Origin: Guptibacillus algicola
Lineage (GTDB): Bacteria; Bacillota; Bacilli; Bacillales; Guptibacillaceae
DNA: 64,000 bases
Direction of reading: 5' to 3'
Assembly: GCF_020171805.1 (NCBI RefSeq)
Contig: NZ_JAIVAF010000003.1
Span: 682,001 to 746,000, forward strand
A program made the position numbers and the translations under genes. Shown here piece by piece: positions 24,410-32,053 of the stretch. The notes beneath the pieces were generated by a model. The model searched no databases and was not told the origin of the DNA. It saw only the letters and a list, made by a program, of their open reading frames with translations. The first letter of the stretch is position 1; each line of letters begins with the position of its first letter.

Positions 24410-24434
24410 GAGCAGATCTTTATCTGCTCTTTTC
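24408..24434 (+). terminator. Intrinsic terminator
   Basis: Perfect 10-bp stem AAGAGCAGAT (24408-24417) / ATCTGCTCTT (24422-24431), followed by TTTC; it overlaps the stop codon. Confidence 0.8.
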
Positions 24435-24441
24435 TTATGTA

Positions 24442-25122
24442 TTAGTGGTCCATAGGGTGTAGAAAAACTCCTTCATCTTGCTTCCACTCAAGGATGAGGA
24501 CTTCTTCAGGATGATCGATACGATGCTCTTTAAGTACTTTATAGAGCCATTCATCGTTAAAGCCGGCTTCTTTTAAATTCCCCCAGTCCACTTTGCCATC
24601 AGAAATAAAGGTAATGGAAAGATGTTCCTTAAAGGGGCGAAGGTCAAAATCTTCCCTGTTCGGCTGTGAATATTCTGATTTTTGAAGAACGCTAATGCTT
24701 CCATTCGTTTCGAGGATAGCGAATTCTACCTCCCTTAATGAAAAGATCCCTTTTTGTCTAAGGAGGTTTTGAAGCTGATTAAGGTCTAATTTATTTTTCT
24801 TTAGGTTAGTACGATTAATTCTTCCATGATGGATAACGATGGATGGACTTCCTTCCAACAGCTTTCTAGTTCCTCTGAATTTCTGGGTGATCCATTCAAT
24901 TACGTAAATAAGTGTTCCCCATAGGAAGACAGTGTATAGAATCGTGAAATAAGTAATGTCTTTATCATAAATAGCGTTTCCAACTAACTCACCAAGGACG
25001 AGGGAGGAAATAAAGTCAAATGGTGTGATCTGAGTAATTTGTGTCTTTCCAAGCATTTTTGTTAATACAAGAAGTGCAAGAAATCCAACGAATAGCTCAA
25101 TGAAAATAGATCCATATTCCAT
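24442..25122 (-). CDS. YetF/DUF421-family membrane protein
   Basis: A 226-residue protein of the DUF421 family (YetF, YdfR, YrbG, YkjA in B. subtilis). Three N-terminal transmembrane helices occupy residues ~5-80, with the conserved TKMLGKTQITQITPFDFISS loop and VLGELVGNAIYD between them. A cytoplasmic domain follows, with IVIHHGRINRTNLKKNKL and DLNQLQNLLRQKGIFSLREV, the DUF421 core, and a C-terminal extension ending HPMDH. YetF-type proteins have been linked to the germination-related 2Duf complex, but most members are uncharacterised. It is monocistronic here. Confidence 0.82.
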   Translation of the reverse strand: MEYGSIFIELFVGFLALLVLTKMLGKTQITQITPFDFISSLVLGELVGNAIYDKDITYFTILYTVFLWGTLIYVIEWITQKFRGTRKLLEGSPSIVIHHGRINRTNLKKNKLDLNQLQNLLRQKGIFSLREVEFAILETNGSISVLQKSEYSQPNREDFDLRPFKEHLSITFISDGKVDWGNLKEAGFNDEWLYKVLKEHRIDHPEEVLILEWKQDEGVFLHPMDH

Positions 25123-25218
25123 TTCTTCCTTTCCCTTCGTTCATATGACATCTTTCTTATCATGTACGAATGGTTAGCAAATTACCCTTATTAACGGACC
25201 CAAACTATAAAAGACCAC

Positions 25219-25247
25219 AAAAAAGACACTGGTCATGGACCAGTGTC
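25219..25247 (-). terminator. Intrinsic terminator for yjcHGF
   Basis: Perfect 10-bp stem (25225-25234 with 25238-25247), 3-nt loop, followed on the minus strand by six T (25224-25219). It includes part of the yjcF stop. Confidence 0.88.
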
Positions 25248-25668
25248 ATAGTTTCTTTATCATGGTTACGTGAGGGATTCCAGCATCCATAAATTCCGAT
25301 GACGTAATTTCATATCCTAATGATTTATAAAAATCGATTGCAGACACCTGAGAGTTAAGCTTTAGTCCACTCACTCCTTTTTTGCCAGCCTGTTTTTCGA
25401 TTTCATTCATTAGGAGTTTGCCGATCCCTGTTCCTCTGTAGTCTTTGAGCACGCATATGCGTTCTAACTTTGCAAAGCCGTCGACTATTCTGTAGCGACC
25501 TGCAGCGATAGGCTTTTGTTGATCATATGCTACAAAATGAGTCGCTTCGTCCTCATGTTGATCGATTTCGAGATCTTCAGGAACTTTTTGCTCGTGCACG
25601 AACACCCGATGTCTTACTTTGAATGCATCTTCTTGCTCGTTCTGTGTTTCAACTGCTTTGATCAGCAT
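25246..25668 (-). CDS. yjcF: GNAT-family N-acetyltransferase YjcF
   Basis: A 140-residue GNAT acetyltransferase. It has RHRVFVHEQKVPEDLEID near the N-terminus, ERICVLKDYRGTGIGKLLM with the acetyl-CoA-binding RxxGxGK loop (~78-83), and LNSQVSAIDFYKSLGY (~105-120). Length and motifs match YjcF. Its ATG overlaps the stop of yjcG by one base (TAATG), so the two are translationally coupled. In B. subtilis yjcF, yjcG and yjcH are neighbours, as here. The acetylated substrate is unknown. Confidence 0.85.
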   Translation of the reverse strand: MLIKAVETQNEQEDAFKVRHRVFVHEQKVPEDLEIDQHEDEATHFVAYDQQKPIAAGRYRIVDGFAKLERICVLKDYRGTGIGKLLMNEIEKQAGKKGVSGLKLNSQVSAIDFYKSLGYEITSSEFMDAGIPHVTMIKKL

Positions 25669-26183
25669 TAGCGAACTTTACCAAGGTGGAATGTTTCATA
25701 AACTGTCCACGAACCATTTTCTAACTGATAAAGAAGTTGAAAGCGGTCGATTTTTTCTTCCTCATCAACATCCATCATACGAAGGCTACCGTATACGTCT
25801 GAATGTTCATCGTCAGAAAGCTTTTGAGCGATAGTAATATGTGGAACGAACTTGTAATCGCGGTCACTTCTTACTTCCTCTGGGTTAAGCTGGCGATATA
25901 GATCATCTAGCACTTCATTTTCTTTCACCTTCATATAGATTACGTTATTTACCGGATGAAATGATCCGATTTTATAAACGTTCATCGTAAAAGGTTTTGA
26001 TTCGTCAGAGATTCTGTGAAGCTCTGGTGTAATCTTGTCGATCTCTTCCTGAGTCGCTTCAAATGCCTCTCTGATCGTCAGATGTGGCGGGATAAGAGCG
26101 TAGTGTGGATCGTAACGTTTTCTGTAGGAGTTAGCGATATCTTGTAGTTTTTTTGACGGGAATATTGCAATGCCGTATTTCAT
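25668..26183 (-). CDS. yjcG: 2H phosphoesterase YjcG (2'-5' RNA ligase superfamily)
   Basis: A 171-residue protein, the same length as B. subtilis YjcG. The two catalytic HxT motifs are visible as [10 protein letters not shown] (~34-43) and [10 protein letters not shown] (~115-124). These define the 2H phosphoesterase fold that hydrolyses or ligates 2'-5' or cyclic phosphodiester bonds. ATG 26183 has GGGAGGG upstream. It is followed by coupled yjcF and preceded by yjcH at 97 bp. Physiological substrate is unknown. Confidence 0.88.
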   Translation of the reverse strand: MKYGIAIFPSKKLQDIANSYRKRYDPHYALIPPHLTIREAFEATQEEIDKITPELHRISDESKPFTMNVYKIGSFHPVNNVIYMKVKENEVLDDLYRQLNPEEVRSDRDYKFVPHITIAQKLSDDEHSDVYGSLRMMDVDEEEKIDRFQLLYQLENGSWTVYETFHLGKVR

Positions 26184-26279
26184 GTTATAATCCCTCCCAT
26201 AAAATTTGCTCTGGACGTGACTTATTCATTTCCACTGTTAATTATACCAAAAATTCAAAAATAAGAAATGGTAATATGC

Positions 26280-27002
26280 TTACAGCTTAAACATATGAAG
26301 GAGAGCTCTCTTCATATCTGGCTGCCAGTGTTTCCAAAGGTGTCCACCTTCGAATTCATCATAAAAATAATCGAAGTCTCTTTCTTTGATAACGTTGCTC
26401 AATTCTCTATTTGGATCAATAAAATTCTTTGTTTGTCCATCAGTTGTAGGCACTTCTGTTTCTTCGGTACCAATCACATGGTAGATCGAAAGGAGTTCAG
26501 GCTCTTTGCAGTTCTCTACTTTCTCTTTTAAGTCTTCATCAACGTATGGAGAGTGTAAAATAGCTTTACCAAATGTTCTCGGATATTCAAGACCTGCTCG
26601 AAGCGCAACAGTTGCAGCGAGTGAGTCCCCAATCAATGCACGACCGTATCCTAGATGGAACGTTGCATACTCTTCATCAAGAAACGGAACGAGTTCATTA
26701 ACAAGGAAACGTAGGTAAGCTTCACTTTGCTCGCCCTCAGGGTGATATTTTCTTCTTCTGTCTTCAACACTTTTGTATGGTATACCTACGATGATCAACT
26801 CTTCGATTTCATCGTTTTCGATTAGCTCATCTGCTGTACGACCTAGTCGTCCTAGCTTAAAGTAATCGCTACCATCATTGGCGATTAAAAACGAATATTT
26901 ATACAATGGAGAGTAATTGTAAGGTAAATAAATTTGAAGCTCAATTTCTTCTTGTAAGTGTTCGCTATATATGGATGTGTCCTGGTATGTGCCTCTATTC
27001 AT
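26280..27002 (-). CDS. yjcH: Alpha/beta-hydrolase esterase YjcH
   Basis: A 240-residue esterase of the enterochelin-esterase/YjcH group. The nucleophile elbow is GRALIGDSLAATVALRAG (Ser ~116). The catalytic His is in EGGHLWKHWQPD near the C-terminus, and NDGSDYFKLGRLG forms the early oxyanion region. ATG 27002 is preceded by AGGAGG. It is the first gene of yjcHGF. Substrate is unknown. Confidence 0.85.
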   Translation of the reverse strand: MNRGTYQDTSIYSEHLQEEIELQIYLPYNYSPLYKYSFLIANDGSDYFKLGRLGRTADELIENDEIEELIIVGIPYKSVEDRRRKYHPEGEQSEAYLRFLVNELVPFLDEEYATFHLGYGRALIGDSLAATVALRAGLEYPRTFGKAILHSPYVDEDLKEKVENCKEPELLSIYHVIGTEETEVPTTDGQTKNFIDPNRELSNVIKERDFDYFYDEFEGGHLWKHWQPDMKRALLHMFKL

Positions 27003-27039
27003 TTCAAAGCCTCCTGTGTAGTTGTGAAAGTTTGTTTAT

Positions 27040-27070
27040 TTGACATTCTAATTTTTCAAAGTGATATAAT
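27040..27070 (+). promoter_or_regulatory. Sigma-A promoter of the pgpA-family gene
   Basis: TTGACA at 27040-27045 and TATAAT at 27065-27070, with an extended -10 TG at 27062-27063. The 19-base spacing is long, but the extended -10 compensates. The ribosome site and start (27116) follow at normal distance. Confidence 0.7.
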
Positions 27071-27115
27071 GATTCTAACATACTTACTTTTTGGGACATA
27101 GAGAGGAGAACTATC

Positions 27116-27670
27116 ATGAAGAAAAGGATACATAGTCGAGAAGTTGAAGCAGCAACAAGAGCATTAATAAAGGAGCGCGGCGTGTCTATTCAAGATATTG
27201 CAGATATTGTTTTCAAAATGCAATCTCCTTATGTAGATGATCTATCGATGGATGACTGTATAGAAAGTGTAGAAGCAGTTCTTATGAAACGAGAAATTCA
27301 GCATGCTGTACTCGTTGGAATCGAGCTCGATAAGCTAGCTGAACAGGGGAAACTTTCAGAGCCACTTCAGTCAATCGTTGAAATGGATGAAGGGTTATTT
27401 GGAGTCGATGAAACGATTGCACTAGGAGCAGTGTTTGGCTACGGAAGCATAGCTGTTACAACGTATGGTCACCTCGATAAACAAAAGATTGGGATCATCG
27501 AGAAGCTCGATACGAAGTCTGGGAATGGTGTGCATACGTTCTTAGATGATCTTGTTGCTAGCATCGCATCGAATGCATCTAGTCGTTTGGCACATAGACT
27601 TCGCGACCGTGAAGAAGCGCTAGATGAAGAAGAGCGAGAAAAAAGAGATAAAGAAGAACGAATTGGTTAA
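27116..27670 (+). CDS. Phosphatidylglycerophosphatase A family protein (YutG-like)
   Basis: A 184-residue protein of the PgpA family. The conserved core is DETIALGAVFGYGSIAVTTY, then LDKQKIGIIEKLD and HTFLDDLVASIASNAS with the acidic residues thought to bind the phosphate substrate. The N-terminal ~80 residues are a helical domain (DIADIVFKMQSPYVDDL). Unlike E. coli PgpA it lacks strong transmembrane helices, as in Bacillus YutG. The C-terminus is a charged Glu/Arg helix. PgpA dephosphorylates phosphatidylglycerol phosphate; whether this soluble form does so is not established. It has its own sigma-A promoter. Confidence 0.8.
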   Translation: MKKRIHSREVEAATRALIKERGVSIQDIADIVFKMQSPYVDDLSMDDCIESVEAVLMKREIQHAVLVGIELDKLAEQGKLSEPLQSIVEMDEGLFGVDETIALGAVFGYGSIAVTTYGHLDKQKIGIIEKLDTKSGNGVHTFLDDLVASIASNASSRLAHRLRDREEALDEEEREKRDKEERIG

Positions 27671-27676
27671 CTTAGG

Positions 27677-27705
27677 TAGGGGTCTTTTGATGAATGAGAC
27701 CCCTA
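27677..27705. repeat. Inverted repeat between the pgpA-family gene and tRNA-Val
   Basis: TAGGGGTCT (27677-27685) / AGACCCCTA (27697-27705), perfect 9-bp arms, 11-nt loop. It is followed by an A run, not a T run, so it is not a standard plus-strand terminator. Confidence 0.5.
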
Positions 27706-27727
27706 AAAAAAGATTCTGAGGAAAGTA

Positions 27728-27757
27728 TTGACAGCTCCTTATGCGTTCATGTATATT
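27728..27757 (+). promoter_or_regulatory. Sigma-A promoter of tRNA-Val
   Basis: TTGACA at 27728-27733 and TATATT at 27752-27757, 18-base spacing. The expected start is about 15 bases before the mature tRNA. Confidence 0.78.
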
Positions 27758-27779
27758 ATTAAATGTTCTAGCACAAACT

Positions 27780-27854
27780 GATCCGTTAGCTCAGCGGGAG
27801 AGCACTTGCTTGACAGGCAAGGGGTCACTGGTTCAAATCCAGTACGGATCACCA
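27780..27854 (+). tRNA. tRNA-Val (anticodon GAC)
   Basis: The 5' and 3' acceptor strands GATCCGT / ACGGATC pair perfectly and are followed by discriminator A and an encoded CCA. The D-arm has TAGCTCAGC...GGGAGAGC. The anticodon stem CTTGC/GCAAG encloses the loop TTGACAG with GAC at 27812-27814, reading GUC/GUU valine codons. The T-arm has GGTTCAAATCC. It is an isolated tRNA with its own promoter and terminator. Confidence 0.96.
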
Positions 27855-27867
27855 TACATAAATGACC

Positions 27868-27898
27868 AAGCGCGACCCTCCATAGGTCGCGCTTTTTT
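27868..27898 (+). terminator. Intrinsic terminator of tRNA-Val
   Basis: Perfect 10-bp stem AAGCGCGACC / GGTCGCGCTT, 7-nt loop, then a T run. Confidence 0.9.
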
Positions 27899-27905
27899 GC
27901 TTCTT

Positions 27906-28202
27906 CTAAAATTCTGGCAGGTGATCAAGGTTATTCTCTTTAATTCCGTCGGGTTCACTTCTTATAATATCTCGCCCATATTTATGAAAGATGTCAATTC
28001 CACTGAGTTTACCGCTTTTTGCTGCTTCTAATGCTTGAATATAGTCGAGTTCTTCTCCGGTATTCGTCTTAAATGCAATAAGATCGCCATCATCACTTTT
28101 CCTCACTGCTGATACATACATATCACCGCGTTCATGTGGAGCAGGTGGATCATTCGCTTTTTGCTGCCGATATATCTCATATGCTTTTTCATATCGATCC
28201 AT
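27906..28202 (-). CDS. DUF3892 domain protein
   Basis: A 98-residue small protein. The central ~60 residues (SAVRKSDDGDLIAFKTNTGE, then LDYIQALEAAKSGKLSG, then GRDIIRSEPDG and NNLDHLPEF) match the DUF3892 pattern common in Bacillus. The N-terminal ~30 residues are a charged helix (DRYEKAYEIYRQQKANDPPA). ATG 28202 has AAGGAG at a rather long 12-base spacing. No membrane segment. It lies 19 bp downstream of the secreted protein gene and may be cotranscribed with it. Function unknown. Confidence 0.75.
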   Translation of the reverse strand: MDRYEKAYEIYRQQKANDPPAPHERGDMYVSAVRKSDDGDLIAFKTNTGEELDYIQALEAAKSGKLSGIDIFHKYGRDIIRSEPDGIKENNLDHLPEF

Positions 28203-28221
28203 TTTTAATCAATTCTCCTTT

Positions 28222-29037
28222 CTAATCGATGATGTTGAGTAATGGTTTTGTATCGATCTTCCACTTACTAGTGAGTGGGTCTCTTTTCGCCTTTAGTGAT
28301 AAAACGGTTGTAATCGTTCCAGCATCAGAGATATAGATCTCTACTTTCGTTTGGATATGACGAACAAACGGGTTTTTCTCATCTTTTTTTGAGGATTGTA
28401 TTGTCCAATTTGTCATGTACATCTTCGAAAGTTTTTTCATGCTCTTTTGTGAGTCATTTATAACGACTTTCTCTAGTAGTGTTTTATCTGTATTATTGAT
28501 CGCGATCATGACTACATCGAGGATTTCCTCAGGTGTTTTCTTTCCTAAATAATCATCTATTCTACCTGCAGCTTTCAATACCATCAAATGGTGCGCAGGA
28601 TCAGGTTCTTTTGATCGGTGAGTTGAACTATTTAAGAAATGCAAACAAAAATGACCGTTGAATCCGTTTTGCAATGCCCCTGCGCCATGAGGCATTCCGT
28701 TCATCGAAGCAGCGATAAACTGTCCATCGATGGAAACGATTGCTGCACGACGTTTCCAGCTCCATTCTTTGTAAATCGACTTCATGATATTCGTATCTTT
28801 CTTTGTTAGTGGTTGTACATCAGCATGATCACTTCCGGCTCTTCGTTGAACGTTAAATGTCTTACCAGTCTCCACATCTTTAATCGAAAAGACTGCATCT
28901 CTAGGAATGATATTTTCTACTTCTTTCCAGGGGATGAGCTGTACCTTATGGTCGATGGGAGGAATTGCTTGTGTGTGTGCACGTGTCTCTATAGGAAAAA
29001 GACATAGAATAGTGATGATCGTAATAAGCAACTTCAT
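28222..29037 (-). CDS. Secreted protein with GHFCLHF motif
   Basis: A 271-residue protein with a short signal peptide (KLLITIITILCLFPIETRAH, cleavage likely after ETRAHT or nearby). ATG 29037 is 7 bases after AAGGGG; the ATG two codons earlier is too close. The mature part contains SIDGQFIAASMNGMPHGAG and NGHFCLHFLNSSTH, a His/Cys-containing motif reminiscent of, but not identical to, the L,D-transpeptidase HGxC motif. The C-terminal third (WTIQSSKKDEKNPFVRHIQT...) is a beta-rich domain, like a nuclear-transport-factor fold. I do not know the function; a role in cell-wall or spore-envelope modification is a guess from the motif. Confidence 0.6.
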   Translation of the reverse strand: MKLLITIITILCLFPIETRAHTQAIPPIDHKVQLIPWKEVENIIPRDAVFSIKDVETGKTFNVQRRAGSDHADVQPLTKKDTNIMKSIYKEWSWKRRAAIVSIDGQFIAASMNGMPHGAGALQNGFNGHFCLHFLNSSTHRSKEPDPAHHLMVLKAAGRIDDYLGKKTPEEILDVVMIAINNTDKTLLEKVVINDSQKSMKKLSKMYMTNWTIQSSKKDEKNPFVRHIQTKVEIYISDAGTITTVLSLKAKRDPLTSKWKIDTKPLLNIID

Positions 29038-29166
29038 CTTCATACCCCTTGTTTAACTGGAATCTTCATTATTTTGCACATTGATTTATGTAGTATTCCC
29101 ATAAATATAGGAGTAGTACAATCAGCATGCTATAATTGTAGTAATGTTACTAAAAGGAGAACGCTT

Positions 29167-31050
29167 ATGAACCGATTGGAAAATGATTTGTTATTTCTAA
29201 ATACCGATGAAAACTCGATTCAAAACGAAAGCGATCTTCGTAAAGAGTTAGTGGAAAAAAGTAAAAAGCTCTCTCATATATTCAGCTCTTCAAAAGATGG
29301 TATCACGTTATTTAACCAAGAAAATGAATTGGTGGAAATCAATCAAGCTTGCTGTGACATTTTCGAAATAACACGTGAAGAAATTCTTCACATGAAAATC
29401 GGTCATCATGTCCAACCAAAAGGTAGAAAAGAGTTCGAAAAAATGATGAGGAGACTATCAGAAACAGGCTATGTTCGCGGACAGCTCCCAATACGATTAG
29501 CTAATGGAAAAGAAAAAGTGATCGAATTATCGATTACATCACATGCATACAAAGATTTAAATTTATCAATTATTAGGGACATCACATCTGAGCGTGCATT
29601 ATTTGAAGAATTAATGGAAAACAAAGATAAATTCAATAGTATTTTTGAGCATGCTTTAGACGGCATTTTAATATGGAATAACGACCGGATGATCGTTGAC
29701 GCAAATGCAGCCGCATGCAAGCTATTTAATTTAACAACAGAAGAGATAAGAAACTATAATTTATTCGACTTTCTAGAAGGGAACAGTGTGTCGAAAGGGA
29801 AAGTGTTTCAGCACCAGCTCGAGGAAAAGGGAGAAATTAGAGCGGATTTAGAGTTTACGATGGCAGGTGGAGAGAAGAAGTTCTTGGAGTTTACTTCTAA
29901 GAAGAGTATTCATGGTGGTCTCTACATGACTATTTATAGAGATATTACTGAAACAAAAGCGATGATTGCCGAAATAAAACAAAGCGAAGAACGCTTTCGA
30001 AGGCTCTTTGAAGGCGCATTAGATGGAATGGCAATCATACATGAAAACGGATTGATTAAAGATGTTAATCACGCGTTCGTTAACATGGTGAATCTCGATA
30101 AAGATTACTTGATCGACTGTCACTATAACGAAATTAAAGGTGATTGTGACATAATCTGGGATCTCCAATCACCAAATGGGAGAAATGGAGAAGGGAAACG
30201 GTGGGATCCTGAAACAGGAACCGCCCATACGTATAGTTTCACAGTGAGTTTTCAGATTTATCCGAATCATCACTTAGTCATCGTTCGCGATGTATCAAAA
30301 ATCAAAGAAGCTGAAGAAATTGCCAAAAAGACAGAGACGAGTAATGTACTCTCAGAACTTGCCGCAGGTGTCGCACACGAGATTCGAAATCCACTTTCAT
30401 CGATAAAGGCTTTTCTGCAACTACTAAAAGGGAATGATTCTGTGAATCAAGACCTTCTTAATGTTGTTGGAACTGAAATGAAAGAAGTTGAAGAATTCGT
30501 CAATGAGTTTCTTCTTCTCTCAAAGCGAGAGGTAGTATCGTATGATCAGGTGAATTTAACTGAACTACTTACTCAAATTAGTGAAAGTCTTTCCGAGAAA
30601 GCAGCAGAACATAACGTTGACATCATTATGAAAAGCGATCATGATATACACTGTTTATGTATCCGATCTCACATCAGACAAGCCTTATTTAACATCATAG
30701 AAAATGGAATCGAATCCATGCTTAGTGGAGGAACGTTGTCGCTCTCCATTACACTAAGTTCAAAAAGTATGATACTGATTGAGGTTACAGATGAAGGTGC
30801 AGGAATACCTCATCAAATCATCAACAAGTTAGGCGAGCCTTATTATCATACTTCTGATAAGGGCACTGGACTTGGTTTGATGGTCAGTTACAAGGTGATT
30901 GAAGAGCATGGCGGGTCGATTACGGTAACGAGTAAAGATAATGTTGGCACACGATTTGTGATCGGATTGCCGTTAGAATGCAAACGGAAAGAACAAGAAG
31001 GAAAGCGTAGAAGTAAGAGTGGGCATGAGAAGGAGAGGAAGCATGATTGA
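29167..31050 (+). CDS. Cytoplasmic PAS-domain sensor histidine kinase (KinA/KinE-like)
   Basis: A 627-residue kinase with no transmembrane segment. Three tandem PAS domains lie at roughly 20-140, 145-260 and 275-380 (each starting like FSSSKDGITLFN, FEHALDGILIWN, FEGALDGMAIIH). HisKA has GVAHEIRNPLSSIKAFLQLL with the phosphorylated His at about 404. The HATPase domain shows NIIENGIESM, DEGAGIP and GTGLGLMVSYKVIEEHGG. This architecture is that of the sporulation phosphorelay kinases KinA/KinE, which feed Spo0F, so an initiator role is plausible. ATG 29167 is 8 bases after AAGGAG. No response regulator is adjacent. It overlaps the next gene by 8 bp. Confidence 0.82.
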   Translation: MNRLENDLLFLNTDENSIQNESDLRKELVEKSKKLSHIFSSSKDGITLFNQENELVEINQACCDIFEITREEILHMKIGHHVQPKGRKEFEKMMRRLSETGYVRGQLPIRLANGKEKVIELSITSHAYKDLNLSIIRDITSERALFEELMENKDKFNSIFEHALDGILIWNNDRMIVDANAAACKLFNLTTEEIRNYNLFDFLEGNSVSKGKVFQHQLEEKGEIRADLEFTMAGGEKKFLEFTSKKSIHGGLYMTIYRDITETKAMIAEIKQSEERFRRLFEGALDGMAIIHENGLIKDVNHAFVNMVNLDKDYLIDCHYNEIKGDCDIIWDLQSPNGRNGEGKRWDPETGTAHTYSFTVSFQIYPNHHLVIVRDVSKIKEAEEIAKKTETSNVLSELAAGVAHEIRNPLSSIKAFLQLLKGNDSVNQDLLNVVGTEMKEVEEFVNEFLLLSKREVVSYDQVNLTELLTQISESLSEKAAEHNVDIIMKSDHDIHCLCIRSHIRQALFNIIENGIESMLSGGTLSLSITLSSKSMILIEVTDEGAGIPHQIINKLGEPYYHTSDKGTGLGLMVSYKVIEEHGGSITVTSKDNVGTRFVIGLPLECKRKEQEGKRRSKSGHEKERKHD

Positions 31051-31423
31051 AGTAGCGAACATTCATCACGTAAGTTTGTCAGTGACAGATTTAGTTAAAT
31101 CAAAAGAGTTCTATACGAACATCATCTGTCTTGAAGAAATTGAGCGTCCTAACTTTGGATTTAAGGGAGCTTGGTATCAAGTTGGCAATCAACAGCTTCA
31201 TTTAATCGAGTATCCTTCATCAAGTTCAATTAGAGGTTCGAGCGATTTAGATTCAAAAGTAGGTCACTTTGCACTGCGTGTTAACGATTATGACGAATGT
31301 GTAAAGTGGTTAACGAATAAAGAGGTTGAATTTCATGAAAATCGAACGAGTAGAAGTGGGTTCGCACAGGTTTTTGTTGCTGATCCTGATGGAAACTTGA
31401 TCGAATTAAATACGGAACAATAG
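31043..31423 (+). CDS. VOC/glyoxalase-family protein
   Basis: A 126-residue protein with two beta-alpha-beta-beta-beta modules of the vicinal oxygen chelate superfamily. It starts IHHVSLSVTDLVKSKEFYTN with the first metal-ligand His, has LHLIEYP, then VGHFALRVNDYDECV with the second His, and ends VADPDGNLIELN with the terminal Glu. The metal site appears complete. ATG 31043 follows AGGAGAGG and overlaps the kinase stop by 8 bp, so the two are coupled. Substrate unknown. Confidence 0.8.
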   Translation: MIEVANIHHVSLSVTDLVKSKEFYTNIICLEEIERPNFGFKGAWYQVGNQQLHLIEYPSSSSIRGSSDLDSKVGHFALRVNDYDECVKWLTNKEVEFHENRTSRSGFAQVFVADPDGNLIELNTEQ

Positions 31424-31486
31424 AAAAGAGCCCTTCCTTAGGATGAAGCAGATATCTGCGTCCGTTCAAAGGAGGGCTCTTTTTTA
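31424..31486 (+). terminator. Extended intrinsic terminator
   Basis: Outer stem AAAAGAGCCCT (31424-31434) / AGGGCTCTTTT (31473-31483) with a T run. The long loop contains the palindrome GCAGATATCTGC (31448-31459). Confidence 0.75.
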
Positions 31487-31491
31487 TTTTC

Positions 31492-31638
31492 TTACTTGTT
31501 TTGGAATTCATTATGCTCTCGCTGTGGATTAGCGGCTTTTTGAGCATCCTTCACAACTTTTTTTGCTTCTTCAGCACGGCGTTGTTCTTCTTTGGCTTTT
31601 TCTTCAATCTGTCTTATTTCTTCATTAGAACGATCCAA
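31492..31638 (-). CDS. Small charged helical protein
   Basis: A 48-residue protein starting at TTG 31638, with GGAGGAAT 8-9 bases upstream, and ending at TAA 31492. It is an uninterrupted charged helix (EEIRQIEEKAKEEQRRAEEA, then KKVVKDAQKAANP). No family recognised. The ribosome site and clear coding character support it; TTG initiation makes the start less certain. Confidence 0.5.
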   Translation of the reverse strand: MDRSNEEIRQIEEKAKEEQRRAEEAKKVVKDAQKAANPQREHNEFQNK

Positions 31639-31776
31639 AATGGGATTCCTCCTCTAAAAATATCTTTACCGTACCTTACCTTAGATTTATCAAAGAATCA
31701 AGTAATTTACAGCCTTTTCTGACATTTTATCCAATGGACAAGCATAAATTGGTATCAGGAGAGGGGATGATAGGAA

Positions 31777-31935
31777 ATGGTTGAAGTGCTGCTTGGATTA
31801 ATCGCTATGTTTCTAGGATTAGGGTTATTTATGGTCGTTATTTGGAGAGGGATCAGAGTAGACTCCGCAAAACATGACCTAGAATTTCTGTGGGAGAACT
31901 ATACAGAGGTTATTGAAAAAGAAAAAGCGCTATAA
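31777..31935 (+). CDS. Small single-pass membrane protein
   Basis: A 52-residue protein, ATG 31777 with GAGGGG about 10 bases upstream. Residues ~3-23 are a transmembrane helix (VLLGLIAMFLGLGLFMVVIW). A basic RGIR stop-transfer and a polar cytoplasmic helix ending EKEKAL follow. It is immediately followed by a strong terminator. No family recognised. Length, membrane helix, positive-inside pattern and terminator support a real gene. Confidence 0.55.
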   Translation: MVEVLLGLIAMFLGLGLFMVVIWRGIRVDSAKHDLEFLWENYTEVIEKEKAL

Positions 31936-31946
31936 CTCGACAACTT

Positions 31947-31967
31947 AAACCCGCATTGCGGGTTTTT
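31947..31967 (+). terminator. Intrinsic terminator
   Basis: Perfect 8-bp stem AAACCCGC / GCGGGTTT, 3-nt loop, then TT and an AT-rich tail. Confidence 0.8.
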
Positions 31968-32053
31968 ATTATTGTAGCAACAAGCAAAAAGGGAGAAGCT
32001 GGTTTTTGATATTCTTGTTTTGGGTAATTTAGTATAGAAATGAGGTGAGTGCA

